Notes: generated from the letters alone by a model not told the origin. A stretch of DNA of 64,000 bases from Sphingobacterium sp. UBA5670 (GCF_002420705.1 NZ_DIIM01000021.1:103561-167560), one strand, 5' to 3'. Positions 43,409 to 53,237 are shown, counted from the first letter of the stretch. Made by a program: numbers and translations.

Positions 43409-43421
43409 TTAACACTGTTAA
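43409..43421. promoter_or_regulatory. TetR operator-like palindrome TTAACACTGTTAA (site 1)
   Basis: A perfect 13-base palindrome (TTAACA, C, TGTTAA) lies 19 bases before the TetR ATG at 43441. Nearly identical sites occur at 44076 and 44169, so it is a good candidate for autoregulation by the TetR-like protein. Confidence 0.65.
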
Positions 43422-43440
43422 ATTATTTACGCATTGACAC

Positions 43441-44040
43441 ATGGGCAGTAAAGAACGTATACAAAGGCTCAAAGATGAGAATAGAACCAACATTCTAGAT
43501 GCTGCGCTCCAAATTGTAAAAGAAGAGGGCTGGCAAGCTTTGAGTATGCGTAAAATTGCAGATATCATTGAATATACTGCTCCCATGATTTATGAGTATT
43601 TTGCCAATAAAGATGCTATTTTAACAGAACTCGCCAACCAAGGTTATCTCCTGCTTGCCAAGAAAGTAAGACAAGCAAAATCAACAGAAACCGATCTGGA
43701 GAAACAATTGGAAGCAATGTGGTTTAGTTATTGGGATTTTGCTTTTGAGGAACGCGAATTATACCAGTTAATGTTCGGCATCGGTACAGCATGCTGTGGG
43801 TTTGAAAAAACTTATAAATGTGCTGAATCCCATGGTAAGCTGATTAGTGATGTCATCCGTGAAATCATGAAAGAGAAAAATCCATCCGAAGAACTGATCT
43901 GCAGAAAGTATTTCACCTATTGGTCTATTATACATGGACTGATTTCGATCAATCTTGTCAATCAGGGTAATGGCGATAATACCAATCAGGAAGTACTGAA
44001 GGATGCTATTTATGGCATTACACGCTCTCTGACTGACTAA
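43441..44040 (+). CDS. TetR/AcrR family regulator of the first RND operon
   Basis: The 199-residue protein has the TetR HTH (RTNILDAALQIVKEEGWQALSMRKIADIIEYTAPMIYEYF, about residues 12-50) and a C-terminal ligand-binding region of the TetR_C type with CCGFEKTYKCAESHG. It directly precedes the RND adaptor gene and shares palindromic sites with it. It most likely represses the efflux operon and releases DNA on binding a lipophilic inducer. The inducer is unknown. Confidence 0.92.
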   Translation: MGSKERIQRLKDENRTNILDAALQIVKEEGWQALSMRKIADIIEYTAPMIYEYFANKDAILTELANQGYLLLAKKVRQAKSTETDLEKQLEAMWFSYWDFAFEERELYQLMFGIGTACCGFEKTYKCAESHGKLISDVIREIMKEKNPSEELICRKYFTYWSIIHGLISINLVNQGNGDNTNQEVLKDAIYGITRSLTD

Positions 44041-44075
44041 ATTTTTTTATACTAAAAAATACAACGTTAAAAAAT

Positions 44076-44088
44076 CTAACACCGTTAA
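44076..44088. promoter_or_regulatory. TetR operator-like site 2
   Basis: CTAACACCGTTAA differs from site 1 at two positions and keeps the TAAC/GTTA half-sites. It lies between the TetR stop and the adaptor ATG. Confidence 0.55.
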
Positions 44089-44119
44089 ATACACCAAAAC
44101 TTCAATTTTTTAATATCAC

Positions 44120-45322
44120 ATGAAAACAAATTTATCACCAAGTCTTAAGAGGATTTACGTTCCAGCACTTAACAGTGTTAAACGAATTAATATCGTAAAG
44201 ACTGCATATGTGCTGAGTGCAATCTTTCTATATAGCTGCTCAACAGGAACAAGCAAACCTATTGATCCACCGCCAGTTAACCTTCCCGTCGTTACAATCG
44301 AGAATGGCAATGAAACCGTTTATCAAGAATATCCGGCTACAATCGAAGCTTCTGCCAATATTGAGATTAGACCTCAGGTAGAGGGAATCTTGGAACACAT
44401 TTATGTCGATGAAGGAGCGAAAGTAACGCAAGGCCAGGCGCTTTTTAAAATCAACGATCGCCCCTATCAGGAACAGCTAAACCAAGCGAAAGCAAATTTG
44501 CTCGCTGCAAAGGCTACCTTGGAAAACACCGAGTTAGAAGTCGAAAAGAAAACGCGTTTGGTCAATAACAAGGTATTAACAGACTTCCAATTAAAAACCG
44601 CAATCAGTGCGCGTAATGCTGCCAAAGCAAATGTACAATTAGCTTTATCTGCTGTGGAGGCTGCAAAAATCAATGTTGGCTATACGCTGATCCGAGCTTC
44701 TGCCGAAGGATATATTGGTAGACTACAACGAAAACAGGGAAGCTTGGTAGGTCCAACAGACCCACAGCCACTTACAGCGCTATCGAATGTCAGAGACCTT
44801 CATGTTTACTTCTCCTTGGGAGAAAATGATTTTATCGCATTCAAAAACAACACCGAAGGCAATAATCTGCAACAAAAACTAAACAATCTTCCTCCGATTA
44901 GTTTGGTTCTTTCCGACCAGACAATTTATGATCAGAAAGGAAAAATAGATATGGTAGATGGACAGTTTGATAAAAATACAGGCGCTATTACCCTTCGGGC
45001 CACCTTCAACAACCCAGAGGGGGTCTTGCGCAACGGTAATACTGGTCGCGTAAGGTTACCAAAAAAATATGCGCAAACATTATTGGTACCGCAGCTTGCA
45101 ACACTTGAGATGCAGGACAAAATCTTCGTTTATACAGTTGGAAAAGAAAATAAAGTCGTTCAACAGCCAATTACTGTCATTGGAAAAAGCGGCGCTAACT
45201 ACCTCGTTAGTAAAGGGGTAAAAGCGGGAGACCGTATCGTTTATAAAGGCATTGACCTTCTTCAGGACGGGCAAAAGATTACTCCACAAGCTTTATCAAA
45301 AGACAGCATCAATTCATTATAA
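44120..45322 (+). CDS. RND efflux periplasmic adaptor (membrane fusion protein), copy 1
   Basis: The 400-residue protein has an N-terminal positively charged segment and a lipobox (IFLYSCSTG, Cys about 40), so it is a lipid-anchored MFP. It has the biotinyl-lipoyl half-motifs ANIEIRPQVEGILEHIYVDEGAKVTQGQALFKI and the matching return (LIRASAEGYIGRLQRKQGSLVG), with an alpha-hairpin between them. It links the RND pump to the outer-membrane channel. It lies 79 bases after the TetR gene; an operator-like palindrome sits in its first codons. Confidence 0.92.
   Translation: MKTNLSPSLKRIYVPALNSVKRINIVKTAYVLSAIFLYSCSTGTSKPIDPPPVNLPVVTIENGNETVYQEYPATIEASANIEIRPQVEGILEHIYVDEGAKVTQGQALFKINDRPYQEQLNQAKANLLAAKATLENTELEVEKKTRLVNNKVLTDFQLKTAISARNAAKANVQLALSAVEAAKINVGYTLIRASAEGYIGRLQRKQGSLVGPTDPQPLTALSNVRDLHVYFSLGENDFIAFKNNTEGNNLQQKLNNLPPISLVLSDQTIYDQKGKIDMVDGQFDKNTGAITLRATFNNPEGVLRNGNTGRVRLPKKYAQTLLVPQLATLEMQDKIFVYTVGKENKVVQQPITVIGKSGANYLVSKGVKAGDRIVYKGIDLLQDGQKITPQALSKDSINSL
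44169..44181. promoter_or_regulatory. TetR operator-like palindrome TTAACAGTGTTAA (site 3, inside CDS)
   Basis: A perfect 13-base palindrome, the reverse complement of site 1, lies about 50 bases inside the adaptor coding region. Later in-frame starts do not give a better signal peptide, so it overlaps the 5' end of the gene. Confidence 0.55.
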
Positions 45323-45335
45323 TTAGAAAAATCAC

Positions 45336-48300
45336 ATGCTTAAGAAATTTATAGAACGACCGGTACTCGCCACCGTTATCTCCATATTACTGGTCATATT
45401 AGGTGTGATCGGTATCTTAAAACTGCCATTGCAGCAGTTCCCTGATATAGCACCGCCAGCGGTGCAAGTAACGGCACTATACCCCGGGGCAAATGCCGAA
45501 ACTGTTCTTCGTGCTGTAGCTCCCTCACTAGAAGAGTCCATCAACGGTGTAGAAAATATGAGCTATATGAGCTCCACCGCCAGTAACGACGGCTCCCTGA
45601 TGATTACCGTATATTTTAAACTTGGTACAGACCCAGACCAAGCTGCTGTAAATGTTCAAAATCGTGTGGCACAGGCAACAAGCCAATTACCGGCGGAAGT
45701 TGTGCAAGCCGGAATCACGACTGCAAAACAACAAAACAGCTTAATTATGGTATTGGATCTCTATACGGAAGATCAGAGTAAATACGATCAAACCTTCATT
45801 ACCAATTACGCACAGATCAATATTATCCCTGAGCTTAAACGTATTCCGGGAGTTGGACAAGCACTCGCTTTCGGTGGTAGCAAAGACTATTCAATGCGCG
45901 TATGGCTTAATCCAAATCAAATGGCGGCTTATAAATTGACGCCTGAGGAAGTAATGGCTGCAATTCAAGATAAAAACGTTGAAGCAGCGCCAGGTAAATT
46001 CGGAGAAAGCAGTCGCGAAGCATTCGAATTTGTTATCAAATATAAAGGTAAACTCAATCAACCTAGTGACTACGAAAATATTATTATCCGCTCCAATACA
46101 GATGGTTCTGTGCTAAAACTTAAAGATGTAGCCCGGGTAGAATTAGGATCTTATACCTATGCCAGCCACACCCGTATCAATGGAAAAGCAGGATTGAACA
46201 TTGGTGTCATGCAGTTAGCTGGCTCAAACGCCAATGAGATCCAGATAGCGATCCAAGAATTTATGGAAAAAGCATCCTTAAGTTTTCCTAAAGGGGTCAA
46301 ATATCTTGTTTTATACAATACCAAAGATGCCCTTGATCAGTCTATTGATCAAGTAAAACACACATTGGTTGAAGCATTTGTACTTGTATTTTTAGTTGTT
46401 TTTCTATTCCTGCAGGATTTTAGATCGACTTTGATACCTGCAATAGCTGTACCGGTAGCCATTGTAGGAACATTTTTCTTTATGCAGCTCTTTGGCTTTT
46501 CCATCAACTTACTGACTTTGTTTGCGCTCGTGCTTGCCATCGGTATTGTCGTCGATGATGCAATCGTGGTGGTGGAAGCTGTTCATGCTAAAATGGAGCA
46601 TGAGAACTTACCGCCTAAATTGGCGACAACCTCTGCCATGAGTGAAATCACCGGAGCGATTATATCCATCACGTTGGTCATGTCTGCGGTGTTCCTTCCC
46701 ATCGGTTTTATGGAAGGTTCCACAGGTGTCTTTTATAGGCAGTTTGCGTTCACACTAGCAATTGCGATCGTTATTTCTGCAATTAATGCCTTGACACTGA
46801 GCCCTGCCCTTTGTGCGTTATTTTTAAAACCGACGCATCATGCACATGCTGACGCTAAGAAGCTCAATTTTAAAGAACGTTTCTTCGCTGGATTCAATGT
46901 TGGCTTTGACCGACTTACGAAAAACTATTTAGGTAGCTTACGGTTTTTAATTCGTTATAAGTGGGTTGCATTTGCAGGATTGGGAATTACCCTGCTTTTG
47001 ACCGTATTTATGATCCTTAAAACACCTACTGGATTTATCCCATCAGAAGATCAAGGATTCATTGCTGTATCCTTATCTATGCCAGCAGGGGCTTCTTTGG
47101 ATCGTACCTCTGGAGCATTAGCCGAAGCGGAGAAACAACTTCAACATGCTGATTTTACCAAAACTTTAAATGTACTTGCTGGTTTCAATATTTTGACACA
47201 ATCCACAAGTCCTTCAGCCGGTGTTGCATTTATCCTGCTCAAACCACACGAAGAGCGTGGTAAAATCAAAGATATCAATGCAATTATGGCCGATGTCAAT
47301 CAACGTTTGGCAAATATCAAAGGGGCAAATTTCTTTGTCTTTACCTTCCCTACTGTCCCTGGTTTTAGTAACGTGGACGGTCTGGATATGGTGCTACAGG
47401 ACAGAACTGGTGGACAACTCGGAAAATTCAGTGGCATAGGTCAGAAGTTCATTGGTGAATTGATGAAACGTCCCGAAATCATGATGGCTTTCACGACCTT
47501 TAAAGCAGACTATCCACAATATGAGCTCCAGGTAGATGATATCAAGGCAGAGCAACTTGGCGTAAGCACAAAAAGTATATTACAGACCATGCAGGCCTAT
47601 TTCGGTAGTGCGCAAGCCTCAGATTTTAATCGTTTTGGAAAGTATTACCGTGTGATGGTCCAAGCTGATGCCAAGGATCGAAGTGAACCAACTTCAATGG
47701 ACGGTATTTTTGTAAAAAACAGATTAGGAGACATGGTTCCCATCAATACATTAGTCAAATTAGAACGTGTATATGGCCCAGAAACAGCATCTCGCTACAA
47801 CCTATTTAATTCAATCGGAATAAACGCGATACCAAAACCAGGATATAGTTCTGGAGATGCTATCCGTGCAGTTGAAGAAGTTGCAAAACAACAATTGCCG
47901 ACTGGATTTACTTATGAGTTCTCAGGTATGACCAAGGAAGAAATTGTCTCCGGAGGCCAATCCACATTGATTTTTATTCTCTGTCTGATATTCGTTTATT
48001 TTCTGCTTGCGGCACAATATGAAAGCTACATCATTCCGTTAGCGGTTATTCTCTCTATTCCTACAGGTATATTTGGGGTCTTCGCAGCAATTAGCTTCAC
48101 TGATATTGCCAACAACATCTATGTACAAGTCGCACTCGTTATGTTGATTGGATTATTAGCAAAAAATGCCATCCTGATCGTAGAATTTGCCATCCAAGGG
48201 CGCAAACAGGGGCTCTCTATTCCAAGCGCTGCACTTAAAGCGGCAAGATTGCGCTTGAGACCTATTATCATGACTTCGCTGGCATTTATTGTTGGTATGA

Positions 48301-48524
48301 TACCAATGATGACAGCAGTAGGCCCCTCAGCTCAAGGAAATCATTCAATCAGTATCGCCGCTGCGGGTGGGATGCTTACAGGAGTCGTTTTGGGGCTTTT
48401 TATTATCCCTATTCTCTTTATCGTCTTCCAATTTATTCAAGAGAAGATAGGACGTGCTCCGCAACAACAACAGTCTGAAAATAATGCTGTTTCGTTGGAA
48501 ATACCCGTGCATACAAACAATTAG
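45336..48524 (+). CDS. RND (HAE1) efflux pump inner-membrane subunit, copy 1
   Basis: The 1062-residue protein has 12 predicted TM helices and two large periplasmic loops. The proton-relay Asp pair is in IGIVVDDAIVVVEAVHAKM (TM4), and the second half repeats the motif (LLAKNAILIVEFAIQG). It opens MLKKFIERPVLATVISILL, as HAE1-type transporters do. It exports lipophilic compounds by proton antiport. The adaptor is 13 bases upstream and the outer-membrane factor 6 bases downstream, so the three form one operon. Confidence 0.95.
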   Translation: MLKKFIERPVLATVISILLVILGVIGILKLPLQQFPDIAPPAVQVTALYPGANAETVLRAVAPSLEESINGVENMSYMSSTASNDGSLMITVYFKLGTDPDQAAVNVQNRVAQATSQLPAEVVQAGITTAKQQNSLIMVLDLYTEDQSKYDQTFITNYAQINIIPELKRIPGVGQALAFGGSKDYSMRVWLNPNQMAAYKLTPEEVMAAIQDKNVEAAPGKFGESSREAFEFVIKYKGKLNQPSDYENIIIRSNTDGSVLKLKDVARVELGSYTYASHTRINGKAGLNIGVMQLAGSNANEIQIAIQEFMEKASLSFPKGVKYLVLYNTKDALDQSIDQVKHTLVEAFVLVFLVVFLFLQDFRSTLIPAIAVPVAIVGTFFFMQLFGFSINLLTLFALVLAIGIVVDDAIVVVEAVHAKMEHENLPPKLATTSAMSEITGAIISITLVMSAVFLPIGFMEGSTGVFYRQFAFTLAIAIVISAINALTLSPALCALFLKPTHHAHADAKKLNFKERFFAGFNVGFDRLTKNYLGSLRFLIRYKWVAFAGLGITLLLTVFMILKTPTGFIPSEDQGFIAVSLSMPAGASLDRTSGALAEAEKQLQHADFTKTLNVLAGFNILTQSTSPSAGVAFILLKPHEERGKIKDINAIMADVNQRLANIKGANFFVFTFPTVPGFSNVDGLDMVLQDRTGGQLGKFSGIGQKFIGELMKRPEIMMAFTTFKADYPQYELQVDDIKAEQLGVSTKSILQTMQAYFGSAQASDFNRFGKYYRVMVQADAKDRSEPTSMDGIFVKNRLGDMVPINTLVKLERVYGPETASRYNLFNSIGINAIPKPGYSSGDAIRAVEEVAKQQLPTGFTYEFSGMTKEEIVSGGQSTLIFILCLIFVYFLLAAQYESYIIPLAVILSIPTGIFGVFAAISFTDIANNIYVQVALVMLIGLLAKNAILIVEFAIQGRKQGLSIPSAALKAARLRLRPIIMTSLAFIVGMIPMMTAVGPSAQGNHSISIAAAGGMLTGVVLGLFIIPILFIVFQFIQEKIGRAPQQQQSENNAVSLEIPVHTNN

Positions 48525-48530
48525 TAAATC

Positions 48531-49976
48531 ATGGCAACATTTAAATACATAAATAGCAAAGCAAAATTACTGACCGTTTTCATCCTGTCTTTTGTCGCAT
48601 GGTCTTGTAAAACAGATAAGTTGGTCAGCAATAAAAACCTTGCCCCTAGCCTCCCTGATCAATACCGTGATCAGGGAAAAGCACTGCAAGAAAATAGTAT
48701 AGGTTCAATTCCTTGGCGCGATTTTTTTAAGGATCAGGTCCTACAAACTTTAATTGACAGCGCGATTCAGCACAACTTGGATATGCAGCTGGCATTAAAG
48801 AATATCGAAGCGTCTCAACTGAGCCTGAAACAAGCAAAAGCTAACTATCTTCCTACGGCCCAACTACAGATCCGCGGAAATAGCACCAATCCATCCAATA
48901 ATAGTATGAATGGATTGAGCCTCGGACAGTTTTTGGGCCAACATCATGTCGAAGATTATACGGCATCTCTGGGCTTGTCTTGGGAAGCTGACCTATGGGG
49001 TAAAATCAAAAACCAAAATATTGCTGCTTTGGCTTCTTATCTGCAGACAGAAGAAGCGAAAAAAGTAATTCAGACCCAATTAATTGCACAAGTTGCACAA
49101 GGTTATTATCAACTTCTGATGCTTTATCAATTGCGGGACATCGCTAAACAAAACTTACAGTTAAGCGATACAACTTTGCGAATCGTCCAACAGCAATATG
49201 AAGTCGGTGACATTACCCTACTGGCATTGGAGCAGGTTGATGCACAACGATTGTCCGCAGCAGCCCTCATTCCGGACTTTGAACAGCAGATTAGAATGCA
49301 GGAAAATGCGATTCAGATCCTTAGTGGAAAACTCCCCCAGGAGATCAAAACGGAAGAGAAATTGGCGAACATACGCTTTCCCGAAGAATTGGCAACAGGC
49401 ATACCGGCAGATTTGCTAAGCCATCGTCCCGATGTTAAACAAGCGGAACTCGCTATCACGGCTTCACAGGCCTATCAGCAATACGCAAAAGCAAAAATGT
49501 ATCCTTCTTTAGTCATCAGTGCCGAAGCCGGAGTAAATGCATTCAAAGCGAGCAACTGGTTTAACTTACCTGCGTCTCTATTCGGTGCGATTACAGGAAG
49601 TATTACACAACCTATTTTCCAACGTAAGGAGCTGAAAACGCAATATGAATTAGCTCGTGTCGAACAAGAAAAAAATGTGTTGATTTTCAAACAAAAGGTG
49701 ATTTCTGCTGCCGGCGAGGTCTCAGATGCTTTAGTTTCCATTCAGAAATTGAAAGAAAAACAAAAGATTACATTGGATAGAACCAACCGTTTGAAGGAAG
49801 CTACAAAACACGCGAATCTTCTATTTGAAACAGGAATGGCTACCTATTTGGAAGTAATTACGGCCCAGAGCAATATATTACAGAGTGAGCTTGAACTCGC
49901 TCAGGTAAAAAAAGCAGAGCTTTCTGCTGTTGTTGATCTATATCGATCCTTAGGAGGTGGATGGAGCAACAACTAA
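48531..49976 (+). CDS. TolC-like outer-membrane factor, copy 1
   Basis: The 481-residue protein has a lipoprotein-type signal (VAWSCKTDK, Cys about 26). The two repeats of the NodT/TolC fold are visible: ALKNIEASQLSLKQAKANYLP with SLGLSWEADLWGK, and RPDVKQAELAITASQAYQQYAKAKMYP with TYLEVITAQSNILQSELELAQ. It forms the trimeric outer channel for the pump encoded directly upstream. A GC-rich terminator follows. Confidence 0.93.
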   Translation: MATFKYINSKAKLLTVFILSFVAWSCKTDKLVSNKNLAPSLPDQYRDQGKALQENSIGSIPWRDFFKDQVLQTLIDSAIQHNLDMQLALKNIEASQLSLKQAKANYLPTAQLQIRGNSTNPSNNSMNGLSLGQFLGQHHVEDYTASLGLSWEADLWGKIKNQNIAALASYLQTEEAKKVIQTQLIAQVAQGYYQLLMLYQLRDIAKQNLQLSDTTLRIVQQQYEVGDITLLALEQVDAQRLSAAALIPDFEQQIRMQENAIQILSGKLPQEIKTEEKLANIRFPEELATGIPADLLSHRPDVKQAELAITASQAYQQYAKAKMYPSLVISAEAGVNAFKASNWFNLPASLFGAITGSITQPIFQRKELKTQYELARVEQEKNVLIFKQKVISAAGEVSDALVSIQKLKEKQKITLDRTNRLKEATKHANLLFETGMATYLEVITAQSNILQSELELAQVKKAELSAVVDLYRSLGGGWSNN

Positions 49977-50022
49977 AGCCTAAAAAGCAATTTTCTAATT
50001 TTATTATACATATCTGGTAGAT

Positions 50023-50056
50023 GGGGGGCCTTTCAAGGTCCCCTGTTTTTTTTTTT
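50023..50056 (+). terminator. Terminator of the first RND operon
   Basis: A G-rich/C-rich stem (GGGGGCCTT with AAGGTCCCC, one G-T pair) is followed by a run of 12 T. It ends the TetR-adaptor-pump-channel transcript. Confidence 0.85.
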
Positions 50057-50232
50057 GCGTACATCGTCACGTTTATACCGCCATGTAAAGTAAATCCTTT
50101 GATAAAAAACTCTAATCGCCTACTTGACACTTTTCTTATTTTAGCGATTCTTCAGCAAAAGGATTTCGTACACCGTTATAAATCCTTCAAACCTTGGAAT
50201 AAAAGAGACAAATATAGCTGAAACAATGCGAT

Positions 50233-50240
50233 TACTTTTG
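50233..50240 (+). promoter_or_regulatory. Putative -7 box (TACTTTTG)
   Basis: TACTTTTG matches TAnnTTTG exactly, 23 bases before the ATG at 50264. It supports that ATG over an in-frame GTG at 50240. No -33 TTG is seen. Confidence 0.5.
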
Positions 50241-50263
50241 TGACATCATATAAATTTTATAAA

Positions 50264-50746
50264 ATGAGAGATTTAAAAAAGATTGCATTAGCGGTATGTA
50301 TCGCCTTAAGCACATTAGTAGCGGTGAGCTGCAGTAAAGATGACGAAACTGTTGTTGAGCCACAGCTTACACCAAGCGAAATATTGGCCAGTACACCCTG
50401 GGAAACAACAAACGCAAAAAATAATAAAGGAGAAAGTGTCGTGTTAACAGATGCCAATGTGTCAAATTTTGTAGGCTTTGCTTATTTCAAATCTGACGGT
50501 ACATTTACCATGTTCAATCTTGACAATTCTCCCAAAATGCACGGCGAACGGACCGTATCTGCAGATGGTAAAACGAGAACAATTGTTGCTAAAAATGCAT
50601 CTGGAGAAACATTGTTTACTCGTGTGGTTGATATTACTGTATTAACGAAGAAAGAATTCACGTATAGAGTTTATCCAAGCGCTAATGACAAAACGATCTA
50701 TTTCGATATTATCCATACACCAACAACGCATCAAGAGCCAAAATAA
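50264..50746 (+). CDS. Predicted lipoprotein, unknown function
   Basis: The ATG at 50264 gives MRDLKKIALAVCIALSTLVAVSC, a clean lipoprotein signal with Cys23. The 160 residues read like a small lipocalin- or immunoglobulin-like domain of a type common in Bacteroidota (LASTPWETTNAKNNKGESVVL; YFKSDGTFTMFNLDN; KEFTYRVYP), with the WE-x-T pattern of the DUF4822 group. I treat that family call as tentative. It is a single gene framed by a promoter and a terminator. Confidence 0.7.
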   Translation: MRDLKKIALAVCIALSTLVAVSCSKDDETVVEPQLTPSEILASTPWETTNAKNNKGESVVLTDANVSNFVGFAYFKSDGTFTMFNLDNSPKMHGERTVSADGKTRTIVAKNASGETLFTRVVDITVLTKKEFTYRVYPSANDKTIYFDIIHTPTTHQEPK

Positions 50747-50785
50747 TTTACAGGATAACACATCGAAAAAATAGTTACCTCAATA

Positions 50786-50827
50786 AAACAGAAAGGCTTG
50801 ACGAAATGATGTCAAGCCTTTCTGTTT
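50786..50827. terminator. Strong terminator hairpin
   Basis: A perfect 17-bp inverted repeat (50786-50802 with 50811-50827) with an 8-base loop is framed by A and T runs, just after the lipoprotein stop. Confidence 0.9.
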
Positions 50828-51130
50828 ATAGCTAAAAACGAACCCCATTTCCAAAGTCATTCTTTGACACTGTTATACCAACCGACCACAAAAAACAAAT
50901 AACAACAAGATTTACAACCAATTAAAAAACAGAACACACAAATTTCATAAAGAATTATATTCTGATATGTCAAAACTAGATAATCTACCAGCCTTCGTCA
51001 ATATACGCCTGAGTCTATCAAATTGATATTTCAGTCGGGGCTTTATACGCTTCAGCAGAAATTTGTCGCCCAATACTAAAAGGAATTACGAAATTTGCAT
51101 AGATTTCACCGATACATATAAGTTAAAAGA
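50828..51130 (+). other. Upstream region of the LytS/LytTR genes
   Basis: About 300 bases without a gene. TTGACACTGTTAT at 50864-50876 resembles the TetR sites (two mismatches to site 1). No exact TAnnTTTG box or direct-repeat LytTR site was found. Confidence 0.4.
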
Positions 51131-52234
51131 ATGCAGGATATAGCGATCTATAAAAACGATAAGACTCTAATTAGTACAAATAAAAAAAGGCTGATATTTA
51201 CCTTTCTGTCCTTTCTGCTTATTTATCTCGTCGCCTATATTATTGATCCTTTCTCGAGTTGCTGGGATGGCTATTTTAAACGGAATATGTTCGAAATACT
51301 TGGTGAATGGACATTTACGATCATTTACAGCTTTATCATTTCCGAATTTAATATCATTGTCCATGACAAGCTTAATAAGTTCTTAACCTGGAAAGATAGT
51401 CCGACAGAGCGACTTTTACTTGAAACCGTCATCAACCTTTTTGCAGTACTCTTTATCAATTTACTTCTGGAGTACCTGATTTCAAAATATTATTTTGGAC
51501 CTCAAAATGTTACTATAGCCCCATCTTTGGAGGAAAAAAGGGGGATGATTCAAAACATTACAATCAGTGTATTGATTGCGTTGATGATAATGGGGATCAA
51601 TATTGGTAGTCATTTGATTACCAACTGGAAGAATGAATCCATGCGCGCAGCAAAGCTTGATCAGGTCATTCTTGAAACAGAACTTCAATCGTTAAAATTA
51701 CAGATCGACCCCCATTTTGTCTTTAATAACCTGAGCGTGCTCTCAGAAATCATTCTCGAAGACCAACAATTAGGCTATGAATATGCAGAAAACTTCTCCA
51801 AAATATATCGCTACCTTCTTGTCAATTCCAAAAAGGACATTATCTCACTCGAAGAAGAACTCAACTTTCTAAATTCATACATATTTCTCATCAAAAACCG
51901 ATTTGGCGATGGGGTAAACTTCGAAATAAACGTCAATCCCGCCAAACGCAATTGCCAATTACCTCCTCTTACCTTACAATTATTGGTAGAAAATGCATTA
52001 AAGCATAATCAGACAAATAAGAGAAAACCGCTGAAAATAAAGGTATACACCAACTCCCAGAATCAACTTGTTGTTGAAAATATATTAATCCCTATTGAGA
52101 ATGTCTCCGAATCATCGGGAATCGGGATTTCAAACATCATTAAAAGATACGATTTGCTATCCAACTTAAAACTGCAAATAAAGAATGATGGCAAATCATT
52201 TAACGTTATCCTCCCACTTTTAGCGCAAGCATAA
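51131..52234 (+). CDS. LytS/YehU-type sensor histidine kinase
   Basis: The 367-residue protein has four predicted TM helices (about 21-38, 60-78, 98-118, 140-165). A His_kinase domain starts with LQSLKLQIDPHFVFNNLS (His195), followed by RYLLVNSKKDIISLEEEL and a HATPase with VENALKH and GIGISNI boxes. It lacks a periplasmic sensor domain and may sense membrane state directly. Its stop overlaps the start of the LytTR regulator by one base, so they are translated together. They probably control the RND operon downstream. Confidence 0.92.
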   Translation: MQDIAIYKNDKTLISTNKKRLIFTFLSFLLIYLVAYIIDPFSSCWDGYFKRNMFEILGEWTFTIIYSFIISEFNIIVHDKLNKFLTWKDSPTERLLLETVINLFAVLFINLLLEYLISKYYFGPQNVTIAPSLEEKRGMIQNITISVLIALMIMGINIGSHLITNWKNESMRAAKLDQVILETELQSLKLQIDPHFVFNNLSVLSEIILEDQQLGYEYAENFSKIYRYLLVNSKKDIISLEEELNFLNSYIFLIKNRFGDGVNFEINVNPAKRNCQLPPLTLQLLVENALKHNQTNKRKPLKIKVYTNSQNQLVVENILIPIENVSESSGIGISNIIKRYDLLSNLKLQIKNDGKSFNVILPLLAQA

Positions 52235-52995
52235 TGAATATAACCAAAGTATTAATCATCGAGGACGAAAAACTCAATGCCGATCGTTTAAAACGACTTT
52301 TGAAGGAAATAAAGCCATCCATCGTTATTTTAGATGTGCTAGATAATATCGCTGATAGCATCAACTGGTTCAATAGCAATGAACTTCCCGACCTGGTGAT
52401 GATGGATATTCGTCTATCGGATGGTTTAAGCTTTGAAATATTAGAGACTATAAAAATAGACTGCCCAATCATATTTACAACAGCATTTGACGAATACGCT
52501 GTGAGGGCCTTTAAATTCAATAGCATAGATTATTTGCTTAAACCTGTAGAAAAAACAGAGCTGGAAAATGCTATCCAAAAACTTGACTATCAAAAAGATC
52601 TCCAGATCAACCAACAACCGCTTCAAGGTTTATTGGATTTTATCTATCCGAAAGATTTTCGCTCACGCTTTCTAATTCCATTCAAAGACGGCTATAAAAC
52701 CGTTCTCGTTGAAGAGATATTATACTTCTACTCCGAATTTAAACTTACTCATGCGCAACTCAAATGTGGTACTGTCGAAATTGTCCCTCAAACAATGGAA
52801 GAACTCGAACAGCAATTAAATCCAAAAGTATTTTTTCGCGCCAACAGGCAATTCATTGTACATATAGATGCGATCAAAAGATTACATAACCACTTCAACG
52901 GAAAACTAAAAATAGAGATTAAAAATAACGATCAAGTGGAAATCCTTGTGAGCAGAGAAAAGGCTCAACTGCTAAAAAATTGGTTAGACTATTAA
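52234..52995 (+). CDS. LytTR-family response regulator
   Basis: The 253-residue protein has a receiver domain with the phospho-acceptor Asp58 in LPDLVMMDIRLSDG and Lys in LLKPVEKTE. A C-terminal LytTR DNA-binding domain follows (about 150-253: FLIPFKDGYKTVLVEEILYFYSE; FFRANRQFIVHIDAIKRLHNHFNGKL). It pairs with the LytS kinase that overlaps it. The RND operon at 53238 is the likely target. Confidence 0.93.
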   Translation: MNITKVLIIEDEKLNADRLKRLLKEIKPSIVILDVLDNIADSINWFNSNELPDLVMMDIRLSDGLSFEILETIKIDCPIIFTTAFDEYAVRAFKFNSIDYLLKPVEKTELENAIQKLDYQKDLQINQQPLQGLLDFIYPKDFRSRFLIPFKDGYKTVLVEEILYFYSEFKLTHAQLKCGTVEIVPQTMEELEQQLNPKVFFRANRQFIVHIDAIKRLHNHFNGKLKIEIKNNDQVEILVSREKAQLLKNWLDY

Positions 52996-53198
52996 TGTTA
53001 AAACTGATCCACTTGCTCCTTTTTTCGTCAGAAAGGTAAAGTAAGTTTTTCGCGATGAAGAAGGGAATGTCAATCGATAAGACCGATATCTTCAACACAA
53101 TTGGATCGTACCATTTAATATCGTAAAATTCAGATCATCACTGATACGTTTCAGTAAGCAATTGTAACGTCTCGGTAGATTTCTTTGCCTTATGGCTT

Positions 53199-53212
53199 AA
53201 AAGAATTCTTTT
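53199..53212. promoter_or_regulatory. 14-bp palindrome AAAAGAATTCTTTT upstream of the second RND operon
   Basis: A perfect palindrome lies 25 bases before the ATG at 53238. It is a candidate operator or promoter element for the second efflux operon; LytTR proteins usually bind direct repeats, so the protein partner is uncertain. Confidence 0.45.
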
Positions 53213-53237
53213 CTTTGTTTCATAATAAAATGATAAA

